In this document: in pieces, positions 7,717-15,841 of the stretch | Numbering within the stretch: the first letter of the stretch is position 1 | How the letters are laid out: each line of letters opens with the position of its first letter | From: Nocardioides jiangxiensis | GTDB taxonomy: Bacteria > Actinomycetota > Actinomycetes > Propionibacteriales > Nocardioidaceae | Reading direction: 5' to 3' | Assembly (NCBI RefSeq): GCF_030580915.1 | Contig: NZ_JAUQTA010000001.1 | Location: forward strand, 2,170,001-2,234,000 | Length of the DNA stretch: 64,000 nucleotides | Notes under the pieces: model-generated | The model's input: only the letters and a program-made list of their open reading frames with translations | Told to the model about the DNA's origin: nothing | The model's database searches: none | Program-made: the position numbers and the translations under genes

Positions 7717-9026
7717 TGAAGGACGAGCACCCGAGCGACGAGCCCGCCCACAAGGCGCCGCTCTCCGCGACCGAGGCGGACCAGACGTCGGACGAGCAGG
7801 CCCAGGCAGAGGCTGACGAGAGCCGCACGGAGAAGCTGGCCCACCTGCTCGCCCACCAGTGGGCGCAGCTGCGTGCCGAGCGCCGCAACGACGTCGAGCC
7901 GATCCGTACCGGCCCCTCCAACTTCAGCCGGGCGCAGGTGCCGTGGGGCCTCGACCTCGCCGCCGCCTGGTCCTGGCGCCTGATCGTCATCGCCATCGCG
8001 GCCGGTGGCGCCGCCGCGGCGATCTGGCACTTCCGGGTGCTGACCATCCCCCTCGTCATCGCGCTGCTGATCAGCGCCCTCGTGTCGCCGTTCGTGCGGC
8101 TGCTGGCGCGCCTCGGCATCCCGCGGGGGCTCTCCGCGGGCGTCACCGTCCTGCTCGGGCTGGCGACCGTCGTCGGGCTGCTCTCGTTCGTCGGCAACCA
8201 GGTCGCCGCCGGTGCCAGCGACCTCGCCGACCAGGTCGCCGGCGGCCTCGGGGAGATCCGTCGCTGGCTGCAGACCGGCCCGATCGACGCCAGCGACTCG
8301 CAGATCAACGACTGGATCGCGAGCGCGCAGAAGGCCATCACGGAGCGCTCCAAGCACATCCAGGTCGGGCAGGTCACCGAGTGGACGACCGCGGTCGGCC
8401 ACGTGGTCGCCGGCATGTTCATCGTGCTCTTCTCGACCTACTTCTTCCTCGCCGACGGTCACCGGATCTGGGCCTGGCTGGTCCGGATCTTCCCGCGCGC
8501 CGCGCGCGAGGCCGCCGACTCCTCCGGCCGTGTCGCCTGGGTCTCGCTCACGCAGTTCGTGCGGGCGACGGTCATCGTCGCGCTCGTCGACGCGGGCGGG
8601 ATCATGATCGGTGCCGTCATCCTCGGCGTACCCCTGGTGCTGCCGATCGGCGTCCTCGTCTTCCTCGGTGCCTTCGTGCCGATGGTCGGTGCGACGCTCG
8701 CCGGCCTTGTGGCGACCCTCGTCGCCCTGGTGACGGTCGGACCGGTCAAGGCGCTGATCATGCTGGCCGTCGTGGTCGGCGTGCAGGAGGTCGAGGCCCA
8801 CGTGCTGCAGCCGCTCGTCCTCGGCCGGTTCGTGTCCGTCCACCCGCTCGGCGTCATCGTCGCGATCGGCGCCGGCGTGATCCTGGCCGGGCCGGCGGGC
8901 GCGCTGATCGCCGTCCCCCTCGCCGCTGTCGCCAACGCCGTCGTCGTGCACCTCGGTCGGCTCTCCGACCCCGAGTACGCGGCGGAGATCCATGCCATCG
9001 AGGGACCGGCTGGAGGCGCGCCGTGA
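7716..9026 (+). CDS. AI-2E family transporter (PF01594-type permease)
   Basis: 436 aa. A hydrophilic acidic N-terminus (about 1-85) precedes about eight membrane helices starting at AWSWRLIVIAIAAGG. Family landmarks: the long amphipathic loop after helix 3, the FIVLFSTYFFLADG helix and the conserved C-terminal block with GAFVPMVGATLAG and GVQEVEAHVLQPLVLGR. Members have been linked to export of autoinducer-2 and, in other groups, to sodium/proton exchange, so the solute here is open. The stop overlaps ilvA by 4 bp (GTGA), suggesting coupled translation. Confidence 0.92.
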   Translation: MKDEHPSDEPAHKAPLSATEADQTSDEQAQAEADESRTEKLAHLLAHQWAQLRAERRNDVEPIRTGPSNFSRAQVPWGLDLAAAWSWRLIVIAIAAGGAAAAIWHFRVLTIPLVIALLISALVSPFVRLLARLGIPRGLSAGVTVLLGLATVVGLLSFVGNQVAAGASDLADQVAGGLGEIRRWLQTGPIDASDSQINDWIASAQKAITERSKHIQVGQVTEWTTAVGHVVAGMFIVLFSTYFFLADGHRIWAWLVRIFPRAAREAADSSGRVAWVSLTQFVRATVIVALVDAGGIMIGAVILGVPLVLPIGVLVFLGAFVPMVGATLAGLVATLVALVTVGPVKALIMLAVVVGVQEVEAHVLQPLVLGRFVSVHPLGVIVAIGAGVILAGPAGALIAVPLAAVANAVVVHLGRLSDPEYAAEIHAIEGPAGGAP

Positions 9027-10222
9027 TCCTCGGGCTCGCCGACGTCGAGGCGGCACGCGACATCCTCGCCGGCACGGCCGTGCGGACCCCGGTCGTGGAG
9101 TCGAGGTGGCTCTCCGACCTGACCGGCCAGCAGGTCCACCTCAAGTGCGAGAACCTGCAGCGCACCGGTTCGTTCAAGCTGCGTGGCGCGTTCGTGCGCA
9201 TCGCGCGGCTCTCCGCTCGGGAGCGCGCCGCCGGTGTCGTCGCCGCGAGTGCCGGCAACCATGCCCAGGGTGTCGCGCTGGCCGCCCAGCAGCTCGGCAT
9301 CCCCGCGACGGTCTTCATGCCGGAGGGGGCACCGATCCCCAAGGAGCGCGCGACCCGCGCGTACGGCGCGGAGGTCGTCTTCGCGGGCCGGTACTTCGAC
9401 GACGCCCTCCGCGAGGCCCTGGCGTACGCCGACCGCACGGGCGCCACGTTCATCCACCCGTTCGACCACCCCGACGTGGTCGTCGGACAGGGCACGGTCG
9501 GCCTCGAGATGCTCGACCAGGTGCCCGACGCGGCGACCATCCTCGTCCCGGCGGGCGGTGGCGGCCTGGTCGCCGGCGTCGCGCTGGCGGTGAAGGCGGT
9601 ACGCCCCGGCGTACGGGTGGTGGCGGTGCAGGCCGAGGGAGCCTCCGCGATCGCGCCGTCGCTCGACGCAGGGGCTCCGGTGCGGCTCGACAGCATGAGC
9701 ACGATGGCCGACGGCATCGCCGTCGGACGGCCCGGTGAGGTGCCGCTGGCGCTGATCCGCGAGCACGTCGACGACGTCGTGAGCGTCTCGGAGGAGTCGC
9801 TCTCGCAGGCGCTGCTGAGCCTCGTCGAGCGCGCCAAGATGGTCGTCGAGCCCGCGGGCGCGGCGGCGGTCGCCGCCCTCGTCGACCGGCCCGACGCCTA
9901 CCAGGGCCCCGTCGTCGCGCTGCTCTCCGGCGGCAACATCGACCCGCTGCTGCTCGGGAAGGTGATCAGGCACGGCCTCGCGTCCGCGGGCCGCTTCCTC
10001 AACCTCGCCGTCTCACTGCCCGACGTGCCGGGGGCGCTCAACGGGCTGCTCACCGAGATCGCGGCGTCGCAGGCCAACATCCGCACGATCGGGCACGACC
10101 GCACGTCGTCGTCGCTGCGGCTGGACGAGGTCGAGGTCCGCATCGAGTGCGAGACCCGCGGCACGGAGCACGCCGAGGCCCTGATCGCACGTCTGCGCGA
10201 CCTCGGCTACAAGGTCCTGTAA
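9023..10222 (+). CDS. ilvA: Threonine dehydratase with C-terminal ACT domain
   Basis: 399 aa from GTG 9023. It deaminates L-threonine to 2-oxobutanoate, the entry step of isoleucine synthesis, or acts catabolically. PLP lysine K52 in GSFKLRGA, then SAGNHAQGVA, GQGTVGLEM, the GGGGLVAG phosphate loop and SGGNID. Residues about 325-399 form one ACT domain (RFLNLAVSLPDVPGALNGLL), the effector-binding part. The one-ACT layout of about 400 aa is common in actinobacteria and has been called both ilvA and tdcB type. A large bidirectional hairpin follows the stop. Confidence 0.93.
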   Translation: MILGLADVEAARDILAGTAVRTPVVESRWLSDLTGQQVHLKCENLQRTGSFKLRGAFVRIARLSARERAAGVVAASAGNHAQGVALAAQQLGIPATVFMPEGAPIPKERATRAYGAEVVFAGRYFDDALREALAYADRTGATFIHPFDHPDVVVGQGTVGLEMLDQVPDAATILVPAGGGGLVAGVALAVKAVRPGVRVVAVQAEGASAIAPSLDAGAPVRLDSMSTMADGIAVGRPGEVPLALIREHVDDVVSVSEESLSQALLSLVERAKMVVEPAGAAAVAALVDRPDAYQGPVVALLSGGNIDPLLLGKVIRHGLASAGRFLNLAVSLPDVPGALNGLLTEIAASQANIRTIGHDRTSSSLRLDEVEVRIECETRGTEHAEALIARLRDLGYKVL

Positions 10223-10250
10223 GGCGGAGGGCACGCGCCAGCCGAGTGCA

Positions 10251-10323
10251 GACGGGGCCCGTGCCGCCGAGACGGGGCTTGTGCCCGGCACAAGCCCCGT
10301 CTCGGCGCCGCACGGGCCCCGTC
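10251..10323. terminator. Nested 73-bp bidirectional terminator hairpin
   Basis: Outer arms of 14 bp (10251-10264 with 10310-10323, GACGGGGCCCGTGC and its complement) enclose inner arms of 19 bp (10267-10285 with 10287-10305). All 33 base pairs are perfect, with only short bulges between and a one-base centre. It lies 28 bp past the ilvA stop and 14 bp past the convergent greA stop, so it can serve both units. Each arm contains two copies of a GACGGGGC-nn-GTGCC unit, so the structure looks like a duplicated hairpin folded inside itself. Confidence 0.8.
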
Positions 10324-10337
10324 TCGAGACGCGAAGG

Positions 10338-10832
10338 TCAGCCGGTGAAGGGCTCCGCGTCGAGGATCACGACCTCGAGGGTCTTGCCGTTGGGCGCCTC
10401 GTAGGAGACGGTGTCGCCCTTCTTGGCGCCGATCACGGCGCCGCCGAGCGGGGCCTGGGGGGAGATGACGGCGAGGCCGTCGGGGTCGATCTCGCGGGCG
10501 CCGAGGAGGAACTTCTCCGCCTCGTCGTCGTCGTCGCCGACGAACTTGTAGGTCACGACCATGCCGGGGCCGATCGTGCCGTCACCGGCCTCGGCCTGGC
10601 CGACCTCGGCCTTCTCGAGCATCGCGGTCATCTGGCGGACCTTGCCCTCGAGCTTGCCGAGCTCCTCGCGGGCGGCGTGGTAGCCGGAGTTCTCCTTGAG
10701 GTCGCCCTCGTCGCGCGCGGCGCTGATGCGGTCGACGATCTCCTGACGCAGCGGGCCCTTCATGTCCTCCAGCTCGGCCGCGAGCTTGTCGTAGGCCTCC
10801 TGGGTGAGCCAGATGGTGTCCTGCTCGGTCAT
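10338..10832 (-). CDS. greA: Transcription elongation factor GreA
   Basis: 164 aa, normal for GreA. It enters the RNA polymerase secondary channel and triggers cleavage of backtracked transcripts. An N-terminal antiparallel coiled coil (about 1-80) carries the tip acidic pair in SAARDEGDLKENSGYHAARE. The C-terminal FKBP-like domain has ISPQAPLGGAVIGAKKGDTV. GCAGGAG precedes the ATG at 10832. The gene is followed on the same strand by the terminator shared with ilvA, and preceded by the DUF4307 gene 100 bp away. Confidence 0.96.
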   Translation of the reverse strand: MTEQDTIWLTQEAYDKLAAELEDMKGPLRQEIVDRISAARDEGDLKENSGYHAAREELGKLEGKVRQMTAMLEKAEVGQAEAGDGTIGPGMVVTYKFVGDDDDEAEKFLLGAREIDPDGLAVISPQAPLGGAVIGAKKGDTVSYEAPNGKTLEVVILDAEPFTG

Positions 10833-10932
10833 GTCATCACTCCTGCAACGTTGGTGCGGATAGAGGTACGCCGCGGCGCGTGGCCGCGGCGGACTCCGGT
10901 GAAAGCAAAGGACAAGACTACCAAGGCCGCGC

Positions 10933-11328
10933 TCAGCGGGCCTGGTTCTGCCCCTCCGCGGTGCAGCCGACGAGGTCGATGGCAGTGGCCTCGCGCTCGG
11001 TCTTGATCTTCACGTGGTTGGTGCCCGCGACGGGTGTGAAGGTGAGGTCGCCGACCGGTGTCTTGTCCGCGGCGAGCGCCTGGACCCGGCAGCTCGGGTC
11101 GACTGCGTCGTCGGAGAGCGTGACGACGATCTCCGCCTCGGTGAGGTGGGCGCTCACGACCGAGAAGCCGGCGTCCTGCGACTGCACGTCGGGGGTCGAG
11201 TAGGTCCACCAGACCCAGGCGACCCAGGCCAGGAACGGCGCCCCGACCACGATGCCCACGAGGAGAGCGGGGGAGAGGCGGCGCCTGCCGGTGCGCCGGC
11301 CGTAGCGGTCGTCGAGTGCGTCGGTCAC
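10933..11328 (-). CDS. DUF4307 family membrane-anchored protein
   Basis: 131 aa from GTG 11328. Arg-rich cytosolic N-terminus (about 1-20), one membrane helix (about 21-42, LLVGIVVGAPFLAWVAWVWW) and an extracytoplasmic beta-rich domain with two Cys (in DPSCRVQAL and LVGCTAEG) that could form a disulfide. I recognise the DUF4307 layout, which in actinobacteria sits beside mca and greA as here. Role unknown. Its promoter region is shared with divergent mca (41 bp between the two starts). Confidence 0.82.
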   Translation of the reverse strand: MTDALDDRYGRRTGRRRLSPALLVGIVVGAPFLAWVAWVWWTYSTPDVQSQDAGFSVVSAHLTEAEIVVTLSDDAVDPSCRVQALAADKTPVGDLTFTPVAGTNHVKIKTEREATAIDLVGCTAEGQNQAR

Positions 11329-11357
11329 GCGGTCATGCTCCCATGCCGCCCTGCTCC

Positions 11358-11370
11358 TAGAATCGCCGCA
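11358..11370 (+). promoter_or_regulatory. Leaderless-type -10 box of mca
   Basis: TAGAAT at 11358-11363, then 6 nt, then ATG 11370, with no ribosome site between. Confidence 0.6.
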
Positions 11371-12251
11371 TGTCTGTTGAGCCCCTGCGGCTGATGCACG
11401 TGCACGCGCACCCCGACGACGAGTCGAGCAAGGGTGCGGCCACCACCGCGAAGTACGTCGCCGAAGGCGTCGACGTCACGGTCGTCACGTGCACGGGTGG
11501 TGAGCGCGGCGACGTGCTCAACCCGAAGATCGACCCGGCCACGATCGACGACATCCAGGCGGTGCGCCGCGCGGAGATGGAGGCCGCCCGCGAGATCCTC
11601 GGCGTCCACCAGGACTGGCTCGGGTTCGTCGACTCGGGCTGGCCGGAGGGTGACCCCAAGCCGCCGCTCCCGGAGGGGTGCTTCGCGCTGGTCCCGGTCG
11701 AGGAGGCCGCCGAGCCGCTGGTCCGGCTGATCCGTAGCGTCCGCCCGCACGTGATGACCACCTACGACGAGCGTGGCGGCTACCCGCACCCCGACCACAT
11801 CGCGTGCCACAACGTGTCGATGGAGGCCTACCGTGCCGCCGCCGACCCGGAGCGCTACCCCGACGCGGGGGAGCCGTGGCAGGTCGCGAAGCTCTACTTC
11901 CACCACACCTTCAACCGCCCGCGTGCCGTCGCCATCGGCGAGGCGATGGAGGCCGCCGGCCTCGTCTCGCCGTACGCCGAGCGGCTGGCGCAGTGGAAGC
12001 CGGACCCGGCCTGGGACGCCCGGATCACCACGCGGGTCCCGTGCGGTGAGTACTTCGAGGTCCGTGACCGCGCACTCCTCGCCCACGCGACGCAGATCGA
12101 CCCCGACGGCTTCTGGTTCGCGGTGCCGATGGAGATCCAGCAGGCGACGTGGCCCCACGAGGACTTCGAGCTGGTCGAGAGCCACGTGCCCACCGAGCTG
12201 CCCGAGACGGACCTCTTCGCGGGCCTGCGGGACGCGCCGTGGCCGGCGTGA
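11370..12251 (+). CDS. mca: Mycothiol S-conjugate amidase
   Basis: 293 aa. Zinc hydrolase of the PIG-L/LmbE family that cleaves mycothiol S-conjugates, releasing a mercapturic acid for export and GlcN-Ins for re-use, so it detoxifies alkylating agents and antibiotics. Zinc ligands are in AHPDDE (residues 13-18) and HPDHIACH (about 141-148). The GGERGDVLNP block and the EYFEVRDRALLAHATQIDP block fit Mca rather than the deacetylase MshB. It marks the host as a mycothiol producer, hence an actinobacterium. A small membrane protein gene follows 14 bp later. Confidence 0.93.
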   Translation: MSVEPLRLMHVHAHPDDESSKGAATTAKYVAEGVDVTVVTCTGGERGDVLNPKIDPATIDDIQAVRRAEMEAAREILGVHQDWLGFVDSGWPEGDPKPPLPEGCFALVPVEEAAEPLVRLIRSVRPHVMTTYDERGGYPHPDHIACHNVSMEAYRAAADPERYPDAGEPWQVAKLYFHHTFNRPRAVAIGEAMEAAGLVSPYAERLAQWKPDPAWDARITTRVPCGEYFEVRDRALLAHATQIDPDGFWFAVPMEIQQATWPHEDFELVESHVPTELPETDLFAGLRDAPWPA

Positions 12252-12265
12252 GGGACAATGAGGGC

Positions 12266-12487
12266 ATGTACGCGCTGCTGACCATCCTCACGAAGTCCAA
12301 CTGGAACGGTGACGACGACAAGATCGTCGCCGGCTGGATCGGCTTCACCGTCCTGATGGCGCTGATCGTCGCCACCGCACTGCTGTGCTGGAGCTTCACG
12401 CGCCAGATGAAGAAGGTTCGCTCCGCCGACGCCGCCGGCGTCTACGGCACCGACGAGGACACGACCTCGGACGACGAGCAGGCCTGA
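12266..12487 (+). CDS. 73-aa membrane protein downstream of mca
   Basis: ATG at 12266 follows a GACAAT box by 6 nt, so it may have its own leaderless promoter. One membrane helix (about residues 20-43, IVAGWIGFTVLMALIVATALLC), then a basic stretch (TRQMKKVR) and an acidic tail (TDEDTTSDDEQA), giving a C-in topology. Small proteins of this layout follow mca in related genomes as I recall, but the role is unknown. It is convergent with the thioredoxin gene, 13 bp away. Confidence 0.75.
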   Translation: MYALLTILTKSNWNGDDDKIVAGWIGFTVLMALIVATALLCWSFTRQMKKVRSADAAGVYGTDEDTTSDDEQA

Positions 12488-12500
12488 GCCTGCCCGACGG

Positions 12501-12872
12501 TCAGCCCTGCTGGCCGTTCTGCTCGGCGATCTGTCGGCGTACGTCGTCCATGTCGAGCCCGCGGACGGCTGCGATGACCTGCTCGAGTGCCTGCTCCGGC
12601 AGGGCACCGGGCTGTGCGAAGACCAGCACGTTCTCACGGAAGACCATCAGCGTCGGGATGCTCGTGACCCGGAAGGCGCCCGCGAGCTCCTGCTGCTCCT
12701 CGGTGTTGACCGAGCCGAAGACGATGTCGCCGTGCTTCTCCGAGGCGGCCTCGTAGATCGGGGCGAACTGGCGGCACGGGCCGCACCAGCTGGCCCAGAA
12801 GTCGACGAGGAGGATGTCGTCGCCCTCGACGTGCGCGGTGAAGTTCTCGGCGGTCAGCTCGATGGTGGCCAT
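12501..12872 (-). CDS. trxA: Thioredoxin
   Basis: 123 aa from ATG 12872 (a TAGCGT box lies 7 nt upstream; an in-frame start at 12923 would add an unconserved extension). Redox-active WCGPC with C30 and C33 and the cis-Pro in TSIPTLMVF. The C-terminal extension of about 15 residues (DMDDVRRQIAEQNGQQG) is longer than in E. coli TrxA. It would supply electrons to MsrA and similar enzymes. It is divergent from the two-component system. Confidence 0.93.
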   Translation of the reverse strand: MATIELTAENFTAHVEGDDILLVDFWASWCGPCRQFAPIYEAASEKHGDIVFGSVNTEEQQELAGAFRVTSIPTLMVFRENVLVFAQPGALPEQALEQVIAAVRGLDMDDVRRQIAEQNGQQG

Positions 12873-12918
12873 GAGCTCCACGCTACGCGGTCCGCGTTCG
12901 GACGACACGCAGTGGCCG

Positions 12919-12939
12919 TTCACAGGTGACGCACAGGTT
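12919..12939 (+). promoter_or_regulatory. PhoP-type direct repeat before the two-component genes
   Basis: TTCACAGG then TGAC then GCACAGGT: two copies of CACAGG (12921-12926 and 12932-12937) exactly 11 bp apart. OmpR-family regulators bind tandem repeats with this phase, and the Mycobacterium tuberculosis PhoP box is TCACAGC-N4-TCACAGC. It lies 45-60 bp before the regulator start, where it could act on it or on the divergent thioredoxin gene. A second copy is at 15185. Confidence 0.6.
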
Positions 12940-12980
12940 CCTCATGGCCGCCCGATGCCGGCGCACGGCATGCTGGCGCC

Positions 12981-13709
12981 ATGAGCTCCCCTGCCGCCGC
13001 TGCGCTCACCCGGGCCGACGGCTCGCCGCTGCGCGTCCTCGTCGTCGACGACGAGGTCAACATCGCCGAGCTGCTCGGCATGGCCCTGCGTTACGAGGGC
13101 TGGGAGATCTCGACCGCCCACACCGGCCGGGAGGCGGTCGCGCTGGCCAGGGAGGTGCGTCCCGACGCGATCGTGCTCGACTGGATGCTGCCCGACTTCG
13201 ACGGCCTGGAGGTCATGCGCCGGGTTCGGCAGCAGCAGCCTGACGTGCCGGTGCTCTTCCTGACCGCACGCGACGCCGTCGAGGACCGCGTGGCGGGCCT
13301 GACCGCCGGCGGCGACGACTACGTGACGAAGCCGTTCTCGCTCGAGGAGGTGGTCGCGCGCCTGCGGGGCCAGCTGCGCCGCTCCGGTGCGACGCAGCGT
13401 CGGGAGAACCCGGTGCTCGCGGTGGGCGACCTGACCCTCGACGAGGAGAGCCACGAGGTGACCCGGGCAGGGGAGGAGATCTCGCTCACCGCGACGGAGT
13501 TCGAGCTGCTCCGGTTCCTCATGCGCAACCCGCGTCGCGTGCTGTCGAAGGCGCAGATCCTCGACCGGGTCTGGAACTACGACTTCGGCGGCCAGGCCAA
13601 CGTGGTCGAGCTCTACATCTCGTACCTGCGCAAGAAGATCGACGCGGGCCGGGAGCCGATGATCCACACGATGCGGGGTGCGGGCTACGTCCTCAAGGCG
13701 GCCCAATGA
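12981..13709 (+). CDS. OmpR/PhoP-type response regulator
   Basis: 242 aa. Receiver domain about residues 18-130 with acidic pocket DDE (about 27-29), phosphoacceptor D67 in VLDWMLPD, Thr in FLTARD and Lys in TKPFSLEE. Winged-helix DNA-binding domain about 145-240 with the recognition-helix region NVVELYISYLRKKID and the HTMRGAGYVL wing. The receiver end and linker resemble mycobacterial PhoP (VTKPFSLEEVVARLR, LSKAQILDRVWNYDFGG). The histidine kinase start overlaps its stop by 4 bp. Target repeats are proposed at 12919 and 15185. Confidence 0.93.
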   Translation: MSSPAAAALTRADGSPLRVLVVDDEVNIAELLGMALRYEGWEISTAHTGREAVALAREVRPDAIVLDWMLPDFDGLEVMRRVRQQQPDVPVLFLTARDAVEDRVAGLTAGGDDYVTKPFSLEEVVARLRGQLRRSGATQRRENPVLAVGDLTLDEESHEVTRAGEEISLTATEFELLRFLMRNPRRVLSKAQILDRVWNYDFGGQANVVELYISYLRKKIDAGREPMIHTMRGAGYVLKAAQ

Positions 13710-15157
13710 CCCGCCTCGGGCGGCTCGTCCCCACCTCGCTGACGGCCCGCCTGACCGCGACGGTGGTGCTGCTGGTCGCGCTCGTCGGCATCCTGGTCTC
13801 GGGGCTCACGACCGCGGTCCTCGGCCGCCACCTCGACAGGCAGCTCGACGACGACCTGGCCGCTGCGCACGCCCGGGACGTGCGGGCGCTGACGCACCGC
13901 CTCGGCCCCGACGAGTACATCGGTCCCGGCGTGCCGCCGCAGGTCGGTGACGCGCGTGCCCAGGGTGCGGGCACCCTCACCGCCTACTACGCCAGCTACG
14001 GATCGACGGGCATCGTGCTGACCGGCCGTGGCGACGAGCAGGCGCTCAGCGAGGACGAGCTCGCCGAGATCGACGCCGAGGTGCCGGACACCGAGCGGCC
14101 GACCAGCCATGACATCGAGGGCCTCGGCGACTACCGGTTCACCACCTCCGTCGTCGCCGGGATCACGGTGGTCACGGGCGTCCCCACCCGCGATGTGCGG
14201 GAGACGGTCACGGAGGTGGCGGCCTGGGGTGCGGCGTTCACCCTGCTCGCCGTCGGCGTCGCGGGCGCCTTCGCCGTCGTCGTCGTACGCCGCCAGCTCC
14301 GTCCACTGCGCGAGGTGGCGCGCACGGCGCACGAGGTGGCCGGCCTGCCGCTGGAGAGCGGCGAGGTCGGGATGACCGCCCGGGTGCCGGCGACGCTCAC
14401 GGACGAGCGGACCGAGGTCGGGCAGGTCGGGTCGGCACTCAACGTGCTGCTCGGCCACATGGAGAGCTCGCTCGACGCGCGTCACCGCAGCGAGCAGCAG
14501 GTCCGGCAGTTCGTCGCCGACGCCTCGCACGAGCTGCGCACGCCGCTCGCCACCATCCAGGGGTACGCCGAGCTCGGCCTGCGCCCGGACGCCGACCCGG
14601 AGCGCGTGCTCCACGTCCTGGGCAAGGTACAGGGCGAGTCGCGGCGGATGACCTCGCTGGTCGAGGACCTGCTGCTGCTGGCGCGGCTCGACGCCGGGCG
14701 ACCGCTGGCGCGCGAGGACGTCGACCTCACCCACCTCGTGCTCGAGGCGGTGGGAGACGCCCGGGTCGTGGCCCCGGACCACCGCTGGAAGCTCGACCTC
14801 GCTGACGAGGCCGTCGTCGTACCCGGCGACGCGCAGCGGCTGCACCAGGTGCTCGCGAACCTCCTCGCCAACGCCCGGCGGCACACGCCCGCGGGGACCA
14901 CGGTGACCGTCGCCGCGTGGCGCTCGGCCGACGGTGCGACGGTCACGGTGCACGACGACGGTCCGGGTGTGCCGGTCGAGCTCCAACCGTCGCTCTTCGA
15001 GCGGTTCACGCGCGGCGACGCGTCACGCACCCGTGACTCCGGAGGTGCCGGCCTCGGCCTGTCGCTCGCGCACGCGATCGCGACCGCGCACAGCGGCACG
15101 CTGAGCTGTGACTCGAGGCCCGGGAGCACCACGTTCACGCTCACCCTGCCGGCCTGA
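13706..15157 (+). CDS. Membrane sensor histidine kinase partner
   Basis: 483 aa. TM1 about 14-38, an extracytoplasmic sensor about 39-165 of no family I know, TM2 about 168-194, then HAMP (about 195-255). HisKA has phospho-acceptor H275 in DASHELRTPL. HATPase_c has the N box (HQVLANLLANARRH, about 380), G1 DDGPGVP and G2 GGAGLGLSLA. It is the kinase for the preceding regulator (ATGA overlap). The sensor region is acidic (DDDLAAAHARD, DEDELAEIDAEVPD) and could bind a cation or cationic peptide, but this is only a guess. Confidence 0.93.
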   Translation: MTRLGRLVPTSLTARLTATVVLLVALVGILVSGLTTAVLGRHLDRQLDDDLAAAHARDVRALTHRLGPDEYIGPGVPPQVGDARAQGAGTLTAYYASYGSTGIVLTGRGDEQALSEDELAEIDAEVPDTERPTSHDIEGLGDYRFTTSVVAGITVVTGVPTRDVRETVTEVAAWGAAFTLLAVGVAGAFAVVVVRRQLRPLREVARTAHEVAGLPLESGEVGMTARVPATLTDERTEVGQVGSALNVLLGHMESSLDARHRSEQQVRQFVADASHELRTPLATIQGYAELGLRPDADPERVLHVLGKVQGESRRMTSLVEDLLLLARLDAGRPLAREDVDLTHLVLEAVGDARVVAPDHRWKLDLADEAVVVPGDAQRLHQVLANLLANARRHTPAGTTVTVAAWRSADGATVTVHDDGPGVPVELQPSLFERFTRGDASRTRDSGGAGLGLSLAHAIATAHSGTLSCDSRPGSTTFTLTLPA

Positions 15158-15183
15158 AGGCCCGGACGGTCTCATGGGTGAGG

Positions 15184-15213
15184 CTCACAGGAAGCGCACA
15201 GGTCGCGCGCAGG
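15184..15213 (+). promoter_or_regulatory. PhoP-type triple repeat before the flavin operon
   Basis: CACAGG at 15186-15191 and 15197-15202 and CGCAGG at 15208-15213, all in 11-bp phase. The first two units match the copy at 12919 (yTCACAGG-nnnCG-CACAGGT). It lies 55-85 bp before the first gene of the operon and 28 bp after the kinase stop. Confidence 0.6.
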
Positions 15214-15268
15214 GTGCACCCAGCGGGGAGGGGTTGGCTGAAGCCACACCAACCCGAGGGAGAACCCG

Positions 15269-15841
15269 ATGAGCACGAAGAACCCCGACGCCCCGCAGCC
15301 GGAGCAGCAGCCCGGGAGCAGCGGTTCGCGCTGGGAGCCGACCGCCGCCGAGGCGAACGCCCCGACCGAGCAGGTCGCCAGCCCGCCGGCCGCGGAGGCG
15401 GCCCCCGCACCGGCCTCTGCGCCGGCCTCTGACGCGGCACCCACAGCGGCGGCCCGGCAGTACCCGGACGCCGCGGCGACCCCGGCCGCGCAGGCGCCGA
15501 GCAGCACGACGTTCGCCTCTCTCAAGGCACTCTCCACGGGCGCCAGGGGTGCGCTCGCCGGCGCGGCCGCCGTGCTCGTCCTCGGCAGCGGGGTGACCGG
15601 CTTCGCGATCGGCCAGGCCGGGGACGACGGCCACCAGCGCATCGACGTCCGCTTCGGCCAGGCCGGCTTCGACCGGGACGGCGACAGCGGCCGCGGCGGC
15701 TTCCCGGGACAGATGGGGCAGCTGCCGGGTCAGCCGGGCCAGCAGGATGGCGCCGGCCGGTTCGAGGGTCAGCTCCCGCAGCCGGGAGGGACGACCGACG
15801 GCCAGGGCGGCCCGACGCAGAACGACGGCTCGGAGTCATGA
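15269..15841 (+). CDS. Pro/Ala/Gly-rich single-pass membrane protein
   Basis: 190 aa with a GAGGGAG ribosome site. Residues 1-90 are a disordered Pro/Ala/Gln/Glu segment, about 93-113 a membrane helix (ALAGAAAVLVLGSGVTGFAIGQ), and 114-190 an extracytoplasmic Gly/Pro/Gln-rich tail with repeats such as GQLPGQPGQQ and GQLPQPGG. I know no family. As first cistron of the ferric-reductase/ApbE operon (ATGA overlap with the next gene) it may be an envelope partner of the flavoproteins. The tail is low complexity, so homology searches may mislead. Confidence 0.8.
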   Translation: MSTKNPDAPQPEQQPGSSGSRWEPTAAEANAPTEQVASPPAAEAAPAPASAPASDAAPTAAARQYPDAAATPAAQAPSSTTFASLKALSTGARGALAGAAAVLVLGSGVTGFAIGQAGDDGHQRIDVRFGQAGFDRDGDSGRGGFPGQMGQLPGQPGQQDGAGRFEGQLPQPGGTTDGQGGPTQNDGSES

